Shown one piece after another: positions 52,761 to 58,467 of a stretch of DNA of 58,467 nucleotides. A model generated the notes under the pieces. That model ran no database searches, was not told where the DNA came from, and saw only the letters and a list, made by a program, of their open reading frames with translations. Position 1 is the stretch's first letter. Each line of letters starts with the position of its first letter. Source of the DNA: Eubacterium sp. CAG:180 (GTDB lineage: Bacteria; Bacillota; Clostridia; Oscillospirales; Acutalibacteraceae). Location of the stretch: the NCBI GenBank assembly GCA_000432435.1, contig HF993122.1, forward strand, positions 1-58,467. Reading direction: 5' to 3'. The position numbers and the translations under genes were made by a program.

Positions 52761-53645
52761 TTATTTTGCTGTGTAGCCCATTCTTGTGCAGTTCTCTATA
52801 TGCTCATCGTATGACGCCGAGAATGCCGAATCATAGGGCGGCTCGGTGTTTATTACAAAGTATAGATAATCCGTGTTGTCGGGCTGCAGCGCGGCGTTAA
52901 TCGACTCCATGCCGGGATTACAGATAGGGCCTGCAGGAAGTCCCTGACAACGGTATGTGTTATAGTAATACTTGTATTCGTCTATTTTATCGGGATACTG
53001 AAGCTCTATAACGCCGGTGCAGTATTTTACCGTTACGTCGCATTGCAGCTTCATTTTTTTTGTGTTGAGCCTGTTGTATAAAACGGAGGAAATAAGCGTC
53101 CTCTGCTCAGGAGTGTACGCCTCTTTTTCGATTATGGAGGCTACCGTGAGAACCTCGTGAACGCTCCTTCCCATAGAGGCAGCCTTTGCCTTCATATCGT
53201 CGGTAAAGCGTGACTGAAACGTCTCGACGAGCTTGTCTATTACCGCTGTCGGGTCGCTGTTTTTCTTGAATGTATATGTAGCGGGGAAAAGATAGCCCTC
53301 AAGAGGGAAGCAAACGTTCTGCGCATTTTTGACGTCTGCGAGAATCCCGTATTTCGAAAGGTCGTAGCTTTGTGCCGCGGAAATGAAATCCGCAGAAGAG
53401 CAAACCCCGTTATCCTCCATAAGCCACGAAATTTTAACGAGCGTATATCCTTCGGGAATTGTCACCGTAGCGGTGTTACTGTCCGAGGTGTTCTCTTTAT
53501 TGCCCGATTTTTGCGTAGTGGGTGCGTCGGGATCATATGTTGCGGTTGTGTCGTTGTCGGTCTTTTTTTGACAAGCCCCGAGCAGCAGCACAAGCACGAG
53601 ACACATAATAACCGATACGGCTTTTTTGGTTGATGATTTATTCAT
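52761..53645 (-). CDS. mltG: MltG/YceG-like endolytic transglycosylase lipoprotein
   Basis: 294 residues, short for the family (about 330-380). The N-terminus is a lipoprotein signal: VSVIMCLVLVLLLGACQKK (Cys about residue 26) rather than the usual membrane helix. The YceG domain: GVCSSADFISAAQSYDLSKYG (LysM-like part), FPLEGYLFPATYTFK, the catalytic Glu in TVASIIEKEAYTPEQRTLISSV (about 172), and TYRCQGLPAGPICNPGMESI. The intact catalytic Glu means it is likely active and sets glycan chain length. The neighbours are the XRE regulator and a membrane protein. A canonical longer mltG may exist elsewhere. Confidence 0.8.
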   Translation of the reverse strand: MNKSSTKKAVSVIMCLVLVLLLGACQKKTDNDTTATYDPDAPTTQKSGNKENTSDSNTATVTIPEGYTLVKISWLMEDNGVCSSADFISAAQSYDLSKYGILADVKNAQNVCFPLEGYLFPATYTFKKNSDPTAVIDKLVETFQSRFTDDMKAKAASMGRSVHEVLTVASIIEKEAYTPEQRTLISSVLYNRLNTKKMKLQCDVTVKYCTGVIELQYPDKIDEYKYYYNTYRCQGLPAGPICNPGMESINAALQPDNTDYLYFVINTEPPYDSAFSASYDEHIENCTRMGYTAK

Positions 53646-53728
53646 ATATGAAAATCCTTTTTTAATTTAATATTAAAATATATTTTAACATTTTACGAAC
53701 GCTTTTGCAATTACTATATAAAAGAAAA

Positions 53729-53767
53729 GGGGAGCAATCGTCTGAGACGACAGCTCCCGGTTTTTTT
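53729..53767 (-). terminator. Bidirectional terminator after the 223-aa membrane gene
   Basis: GGGAGC and GCTCCC enclose CGTCT and AGACG. The minus strand is followed by CTTTTCTTTT and the plus strand by GGTTTTTTT. Confidence 0.85.
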
Positions 53768-53827
53768 GTAAGCTGAGAGGCTGAAAAACCGCGCTCTGTT
53801 TTTTGTTTACGGATTATTTTTGATGCT

Positions 53828-54499
53828 TTACTTTTTTTCGCCCGACTCTATAAGCACATATGAGCCCGACCAAACGATCATTCCTATATAGAGGAAGAGC
53901 AGCATAAACCAGCCGGAGCTCACCTGAACTACGGTGAATTTGGCTATGTACGGAATTATCTGCGTTATTACGGCAGAGCCGAAAAGGCCCGATACACCGG
54001 AGAGAAAATCCGCGATTGTAATTGTGCCGTTAACGATAGCGGCGGCAATAGATTTAAAGCAAATCAGCATTCCGATTACGGATACAAGCCCGACGATAGA
54101 AATTATGAGCTGAGGGATTTTCTTCTTGCTTATAAGCGCAAAGAAGAAAATGACAACAGCCAAAAGAAGAGCTATCGCAAAGAATATCAATGTGCCGAGC
54201 AGCGCGCCGTGTACCGGTGACAGAGCGTCCCATATAGAAGAGAGGCTGCCCTTGTCGCCGCTGCCGTCGTGAACGAGCGAGACAACACGCTTTATGCTCC
54301 AATAATCATATGATGTGCCGTCGTCGCTTGAGTCACCCTTTAGCTTGGCTACAAGCTTATATATATCGGACTCGATAACGGTGTAAACAAGATTCCCGAA
54401 ATATGCGACTATCGGTACACACACCGCCATTGCCGCCATAATAATGCGGTACAGAATATCGGTGCCGAGATTTTTATTTTTTTGCTTGGTTTTTGCCAT
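53828..54499 (-). CDS. Multi-pass membrane protein of unknown function, 223 aa
   Basis: 223 residues with about five hydrophobic helices: IIMAAMAVCVPIVAYFGNLVY, LGTLIFFAIALLLAVVIFFF, LIISIVGLVSVIGMLICF, FGSAVITQIIPYIAKFTV and WFMLLFLYIGMIVWSGSYV. An Asp/Ser-rich exposed loop (GDSSDDGTSYDYWS) lies after helix 1. It has no motif I recognise. The gene starts 12 bases downstream of the glnS stop on the same strand, so it is the last gene of the murA-gltX-glnS run. There is no signal peptide apart from the first helix. Confidence 0.6.
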   Translation of the reverse strand: MAKTKQKNKNLGTDILYRIIMAAMAVCVPIVAYFGNLVYTVIESDIYKLVAKLKGDSSDDGTSYDYWSIKRVVSLVHDGSGDKGSLSSIWDALSPVHGALLGTLIFFAIALLLAVVIFFFALISKKKIPQLIISIVGLVSVIGMLICFKSIAAAIVNGTITIADFLSGVSGLFGSAVITQIIPYIAKFTVVQVSSGWFMLLFLYIGMIVWSGSYVLIESGEKK

Positions 54500-54511
54500 T
54501 TAAACTCTCCT

Positions 54512-56170
54512 TTATTTGCCCCACGAGGAATTCAGCGGAACAGTCAGGTTGAATATAATATTATCACAAGTTGAATTTTTGTCAACACAGAAGTAGCCCT
54601 TGCGCATAAACTGGAAAACATCGCCCGGTTTTACGTCCTTTAAGCCGCTCTCTATAAGGCATCCCGTTAACACCTTTAAAGAGTCGGGATTTAAGTTGTC
54701 CTTAAAGCTGCCGGTGCTTTCGTCGGACGGGTTCGGCACGTTAAAGAGCCTGTCGTACATATTTACGGTAGCCTTAAAGCTGCCTTCTGCCGATACCCAA
54801 TGAATGGTTCCCTTGACCTTTCTGCCGTCGGGTGAATTTCCGCCGCGGCTCTCGGGGTCGTAAGTGCAGTGAACCGTGGTGACTTCGCCGTTTTCGTCAC
54901 AGTCAAAGCCGACGCATTTCACAAAGTATGCACTCTTGAATCTTACCTCGTTGCCGGGGAAAAGCCTGAAATACTTTTTAACAGGCTCAGCCATAAAGTC
55001 CTCGCGCTCAACAAAAAGCTCTCTTCCGAAAAGAACTTTTCTTGTGCCCATTTCGGGGTGATTAGGGTGAACCTCAACTTCTATTTCTTCGGTCTTACCC
55101 TCGGGATAATTGTCTATAACTACCTTGAGCGGGTCGAGAACAGCCATTGCTCTCGGAGCGTTTTCGTTAAGCTCGTCACGGACGCAGGATTCGAGAAGAT
55201 CCATACTTACTACCGAATAAGCCTTTGAAACACCGATTTTTTCGCAGAAAGTGCGTATTGCCTTTGCCGGGTATCCGCGGCGTCTCATACCGCTTATTGT
55301 AGCCATTCTCGGGTCGTCCCAGCCGTCAACAATGTGCTCGTTTACAAGCGCGAGACATTTGCGTTTGCTTGTGAGACAGTAATTCAAATTGAGTCTTGCA
55401 AATTCTATCTGCCTCGGCACATTTTTAAAGCCGAGCTCACGAAGGAACCAATCGTAAAGCGGTCTGTGATTTTCAAATTCTAGAGAGCACAGCGAGTGTG
55501 TTACACCCTCTTTGTAGTCGGAGAGCGGGTGTGCGAAATCATACATGGGATATACGCACCACTTGTCGCCGGTCTGATGATGCGGAACGTGCGCAATGCG
55601 GTAAATAACGGGGTCGCGCATATTTATGTTAGGCGACGCCATATCGATTTTTGCACGCAAAACTCTTGCACCGTTCGGGAATTCGCCGTTTGTCATACGC
55701 GTGAAAAGGTCGAGGTTTTCCTCTGTTGTTCTGTCGCGGTAAGGACTGTTTTTACCTGGCTCGGTAAGGGTTCCGCGGTATTCTCTTATTTCGTCTGCGG
55801 AGAGGTCGTCAACATATGCCTTACCGTCCTTAATAAGCTTTACCGCACATTCATAGATAAAATCAAAATAGCTCGACGCATAAAGGCACTTGTTCCATTT
55901 GAAGCCGAGCCACTCTATATCCTCTTTTATGGCGTCTACGTATTCGGTGTCCTCTTTCTGGGGATTTGTGTCGTCGAGACGCAAATTGCATACTCCGCCG
56001 TATTTCTGCGCCGTACCGAAGTTTATGCAAATCGCCTTTGCGTGGCCTATATGCAGATAACCGTTGGGCTCCGGAGGAAAACGTGTCTGGACGTGGTCGT
56101 AAACCCCTTCTTTTAAGTCCTCGTCGATAAAGTCGTGAATAAAATTCGACGACATTATTTCTTCGTCCAT
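54512..56170 (-). CDS. glnS: Glutaminyl-tRNA synthetase
   Basis: Charges tRNA-Gln. 552 residues from ATG 56170, behind ACAAGGAGGTAA. Class I marks: TRFPPEPNGYLHIGHAKAICINF (HIGH), LRLDDTNPQKEDTEYV, IYRIAHVPHHQTGDKW, YPMYDFAHPLSDYKEGVTHSLCSLEF (GlnRS-type, with SDYKEGVTHS), LTSKRKCLALVNEHIV (KMSKS position, SKRK) and a C-terminal beta-barrel anticodon domain (NVPNPSDESTGSFKDNL). GlnRS is uncommon in Bacillota, which usually amidate Glu-tRNA-Gln. The gene shares TAATG with the gltX stop, so they are co-translated. Confidence 0.95.
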   Translation of the reverse strand: MDEEIMSSNFIHDFIDEDLKEGVYDHVQTRFPPEPNGYLHIGHAKAICINFGTAQKYGGVCNLRLDDTNPQKEDTEYVDAIKEDIEWLGFKWNKCLYASSYFDFIYECAVKLIKDGKAYVDDLSADEIREYRGTLTEPGKNSPYRDRTTEENLDLFTRMTNGEFPNGARVLRAKIDMASPNINMRDPVIYRIAHVPHHQTGDKWCVYPMYDFAHPLSDYKEGVTHSLCSLEFENHRPLYDWFLRELGFKNVPRQIEFARLNLNYCLTSKRKCLALVNEHIVDGWDDPRMATISGMRRRGYPAKAIRTFCEKIGVSKAYSVVSMDLLESCVRDELNENAPRAMAVLDPLKVVIDNYPEGKTEEIEVEVHPNHPEMGTRKVLFGRELFVEREDFMAEPVKKYFRLFPGNEVRFKSAYFVKCVGFDCDENGEVTTVHCTYDPESRGGNSPDGRKVKGTIHWVSAEGSFKATVNMYDRLFNVPNPSDESTGSFKDNLNPDSLKVLTGCLIESGLKDVKPGDVFQFMRKGYFCVDKNSTCDNIIFNLTVPLNSSWGK

Positions 56171-57843
56171 TATTTTACCTCCTTGTAGTAATTTATTGCG
56201 TCCGCTATACGGCTTTCTGTTTCGTCTTTGCCGAGTATTTTCATAATCGCGCAAAGGTCGGGCGTGTTTGTCCTTGACGTTACGGCTATTCTGATAACCG
56301 TGGAAACATCGCCGACGTGACCCTTGTATTTTTCGGGATTTTGCTTGTATTCCTTGACATTAGGCGTGAAGCCGAGGGGCTCGCAAAGCTCCTTTATCTT
56401 TTGGAACCAGATGTCTTTTTCGTCCTCCTCATTGTATACCTTTAAATACTCGGTGAGAATTTTTTCGGCGTCCGAGGGAGCGATGTTTTCGGGCAGCGTA
56501 TAGTCTTTTTTGTAATACATGGGATAAAAGTAAGAGAAGTAATTCTTGACTTCACTCCACTTTGCTATATCCTTGCGCGGCTTTTTGCCTCCGCGGTCAA
56601 GGTCCATCATAAGCTTTGCTTTGCTTTCGTTTTCCGAAAGAACGGCATAATATTCGTCGTCGTATTCCTTTGCCCATTCAAGGGTTCTCTCATACACCTC
56701 GTCTGCGGTCATAACGGAAATTACGTTTTTGCTTATATCATTTAATTTTGCAAGGTCAAAAAGGCAACCGCTGACGCTCATCTTTTTAAGGTTGAACGGG
56801 AAAGAAAATATATCCGCCGTCTTGTTTGCTCTGCGCCAATCCTCAAAATTCGAATTTAAGAGAGTCATAATGTATTCGGTGAGCGCTTCCTTCGGGTAGC
56901 CGCTCTGCGCGAAATAGCTTACCGACGCCTCGGGGTCCTTGCGCTTTGAGAGCTTGCGCTTCGTGCCGTCCGTTTCGTCCGTTTTCATAACCTGCGGAGT
57001 GTGCGCGTATTTCGGAACCTTAAAACCGCACGCCTTAAATAAAGCTATGTGTTTGGGGACGGAGGAAATCCACTCTTCGCCTCTTATAACGTGAGTTGTA
57101 CGCATAAAATGGTCATCGCAAACGTGCGCAAAGTGGTAAGTGGGTATGCCGTCGCTCTTTAAAAGCACTTCATCTATAATGTTTTCGGGCATTTCGATTT
57201 TGCCGCGTATCATATCGTCAAAGACAATTCTTTTGTTTTCATCGCCGTTTGAACGGAAACGAAGCACATACGGCTTGCCCTCTTTTATGTTCTTTTCGAT
57301 TTCTTCGTAGGTTAAATTACGGCACTTTGCATATTTGCCGAAATAACCTCTTATAAGAGCACCGTCCTTTTCCTGTCTGTCGCGAAGAGCCGTAAGCTCC
57401 TCCGCCGTGCAGAAGCAAGGGTATGCAAGTCCCTTTAAGACAAGACTTTTTGCTACTGTTTTATAAATCTCTTCACGCTTGCTCTGCGTGTAAGGGCCGT
57501 AGTCGCCCTTTTCGCTGTCTATGCCGGTAACGCCCTCGTCAAATGTAATGCCGAACGACTTAAAGCCGTTTATGATGGCGGAAACGCCGTCGGCAATTTC
57601 TCTCTTTTTGTCAGTATCCTCAATTCTCAGATACACTATTCCGCCCGAGGCCTTTGCCGTCAAATAGTCCGTCAGCGCGCCGAAAAAGCCGCCGAGGTGA
57701 AGGTAGCCCGTGGGGCTCGGTGCAAATCGCGTGACGCGCGCACCCTCCTTCAAATTTCTTTCCGGATAGAGCTTTTCGTAGTCCTCCGGTGTTTTTGTGA
57801 TTTCGGGGAACAAAAGCTCCGCGAGTTTTTGATTGTCAGTCAT
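56170..57843 (-). CDS. gltX: Glutamyl-tRNA synthetase, non-standard type
   Basis: 557 residues from ATG 57843 (MTDNQKLAELLFPE) behind AGGGGTG. Motifs: TRFAPSPTGYLHLGGFFGALTDYL (HIGH equivalent HLGG), IEDTDKKREIADG, CFCTAEELTALRDRQEKDG, YHFAHVCDDHFMRTTHVIRGEEWISSVPKHIALF and KRKLSKRKDPEASV (KMSKS). It is longer than the usual ~470-490, with an inserted region after the KMSKS (DEYYAVLSENESKAKLMMDLDRG). An ORF extension to 58002 runs into the murA 3' end and is rejected. Its stop overlaps the glnS start. Confidence 0.93.
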   Translation of the reverse strand: MTDNQKLAELLFPEITKTPEDYEKLYPERNLKEGARVTRFAPSPTGYLHLGGFFGALTDYLTAKASGGIVYLRIEDTDKKREIADGVSAIINGFKSFGITFDEGVTGIDSEKGDYGPYTQSKREEIYKTVAKSLVLKGLAYPCFCTAEELTALRDRQEKDGALIRGYFGKYAKCRNLTYEEIEKNIKEGKPYVLRFRSNGDENKRIVFDDMIRGKIEMPENIIDEVLLKSDGIPTYHFAHVCDDHFMRTTHVIRGEEWISSVPKHIALFKACGFKVPKYAHTPQVMKTDETDGTKRKLSKRKDPEASVSYFAQSGYPKEALTEYIMTLLNSNFEDWRRANKTADIFSFPFNLKKMSVSGCLFDLAKLNDISKNVISVMTADEVYERTLEWAKEYDDEYYAVLSENESKAKLMMDLDRGGKKPRKDIAKWSEVKNYFSYFYPMYYKKDYTLPENIAPSDAEKILTEYLKVYNEEDEKDIWFQKIKELCEPLGFTPNVKEYKQNPEKYKGHVGDVSTVIRIAVTSRTNTPDLCAIMKILGKDETESRIADAINYYKEVK

Positions 57844-57861
57844 ATCGGTACACCCCTGAAT

Positions 57862-57889
57862 AAAAGCAAAAAGCCGCTCTCGGCGGCTT
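57862..57889 (-). terminator. Terminator/attenuator after murA
   Basis: On the minus strand AAGCCGC pairs with GCGGCTT around CGAGA, then TTTGCTTTTA, 16 bases after the murA stop and 19 bases before the gltX start. It may only partly stop transcription into gltX. Confidence 0.7.
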
Positions 57890-57904
57890 AATATTAGGAT
57901 AACA

Positions 57905-58467
57905 TTAACCGGCGTTTTTATGAGATTTTTTATCTTCGTCCGGGAAGGTCTTTCTCTCAATAACAGCGCCGAGCGAGCGGAATTTTTCAACGACATTTTC
58001 ATATCCGCGCTCTATGTGATAAATTTCTTCAATCTCTGTAACGCCCGTAGCGACCATGCCTGCTATCATCATAGCCGCGCCTGCGCGAAGGTCGTCCGCT
58101 CTTATAGGTGCACCCTTAAGCGACGGAACGCCCTCGATAATGGCCGTTTTTCCGTCGACGTGTATTTTGGCACCCATTCTTGTGAGCTGCTCCGCATAGC
58201 GGAAACGATTGTCCCAAACGCTCTCGGAAATAATGCTTGTACCGTCAGCCAGGCATAAAAGCACGGCGAACTGCGGCTGCATATCGGTCGGAAATCCCGG
58301 GTGAGGCATAGTTTTGATGTTGCACTTGCCCGGTCTGCGGTCGCATGAAACTCTTACGGAGTCATCATATTCGGTGACGGTGACGCCGCATTCTATAAGC
58401 TTTGCCGAAATGCTCTCGAGATGCTTCGGAATAACGTTTTTTATAAGCACGTTACCCATTGTGGCGG
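57905..58467 (-). CDS. murA: UDP-GlcNAc 1-carboxyvinyltransferase, C-terminal part (runs off the right edge)
   Basis: First committed step of peptidoglycan synthesis. About 187 residues are inside the window. Upstream codons continue past 58467 (GCC ACA before the first visible ATG), so the N-terminal half with the catalytic Cys is outside. Visible landmarks are TMPHPGFPTDMQPQFAVLLCLADG, SVWDNRFRYAEQLTRMGA and IRADDLRAGAAMMIAGMVATG, ending HIERGYENVVEKFRSLGAVIER plus a short charged tail. Bacillota often carry two MurA paralogues, and which one this is cannot be told. gltX and glnS follow on the same strand. Confidence 0.92.
   Translation of the reverse strand, partial: ATMGNVLIKNVIPKHLESISAKLIECGVTVTEYDDSVRVSCDRRPGKCNIKTMPHPGFPTDMQPQFAVLLCLADGTSIISESVWDNRFRYAEQLTRMGAKIHVDGKTAIIEGVPSLKGAPIRADDLRAGAAMMIAGMVATGVTEIEEIYHIERGYENVVEKFRSLGAVIERKTFPDEDKKSHKNAG

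Noticed and set aside
57844..58002. N-terminal extension of gltX to 58002
   Set aside because: It would run through a terminator hairpin and into the murA gene. ATG 57843 has a good ribosome site and the typical N-terminus.

Overview
The window looks like chromosomal DNA of an endospore-forming, low-to-mid GC Bacillota, class Clostridia. An Oscillospiraceae/Ruminococcaceae-like gut anaerobe is my best guess. Pointers are the sporulation pair yabP-yabQ beside divIC and yabR, two T-box leaders, a sortase-type surface protein, the Gram-positive rimP-nusA-ylxR-ylxQ-infB-rbfA-nrnA-truB-ribF block, and frequent TTG starts behind strong AGGAGG-type ribosome sites. No tRNA, rRNA, CRISPR array, transposase or prophage gene was seen. 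The first ~0.55 kb is much more AT-rich than the rest and may be the edge of a different (accessory) region.

Layout. 1-550: end of an unrecognised AT-rich gene and a small ORF. 0.7-4.8 kb: Na+/proline symporter behind a three-hairpin leader, then a CstA-family carrier behind a T-box with a Leu-like specifier. 4.8-9.4 kb: a secreted GH5 hydrolase with a sugar O-acetyltransferase, a PPC/DUF296 protein, and a MarR-MATE efflux operon with a clear operator. 9.4-12.6 kb: a TrpXYZ-type ABC importer behind a second T-box. 12.6-16.9 kb: Dabb protein, membrane-anchored GDPD, secA. 17.0-22.4 kb: an unusual operon of two SCP2-like proteins bracketing a GSAM-like aminotransferase and a split transketolase, with three tandem structured repeats inside. 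22.4-24.6 kb: phosphoesterase and a degenerate GDPD. 24.7-27.3 kb: yabP-yabQ-divIC-yabR and an orphan fumarase alpha subunit. 27.4-31.5 kb: hpf, zinc-ribbon membrane protein, rlmH-walJ, a third GDPD and a small helical protein. 31.6-35.9 kb: D-aspartate ligase-like ATP-grasp, Asp/Glu racemase and asparagine synthetase. 35.9-40.6 kb: hexuronate operon (uxuA, fructuronate reductase, kdgK, eda) ending in pduL. 40.7-41.8 kb: surface protein and a small charged protein. 41.8-49.6 kb: the nusA-infB operon. 49.7-58.5 kb: iron alcohol dehydrogenase, C39-like peptidase, XRE regulator, MltG-like lipoprotein, a membrane protein, glnS, gltX and a partial murA.

How the parts fit. Much of the accessory content concerns nitrogen and carbon acquisition (proline, peptide/pyruvate and amino-acid uptake, with two T-boxes linking import to tRNA charging; uronate breakdown to pyruvate and glyceraldehyde-3-phosphate) and the envelope (MurA, MltG, D-Asp ligase, sortase substrate, secreted hydrolase). 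The most novel-looking items are (1) the SCP2/aminotransferase/transketolase operon, (2) the D-aspartate ligase/racemase/amidotransferase trio predicted to make and amidate a D-Asp peptidoglycan branch, and (3) three intergenic loci of ~110-120 bp tandem units that each fold into a long hairpin. Loci 2 and 3 of these share sequence, and the paired positions change between copies in ways that preserve pairing.
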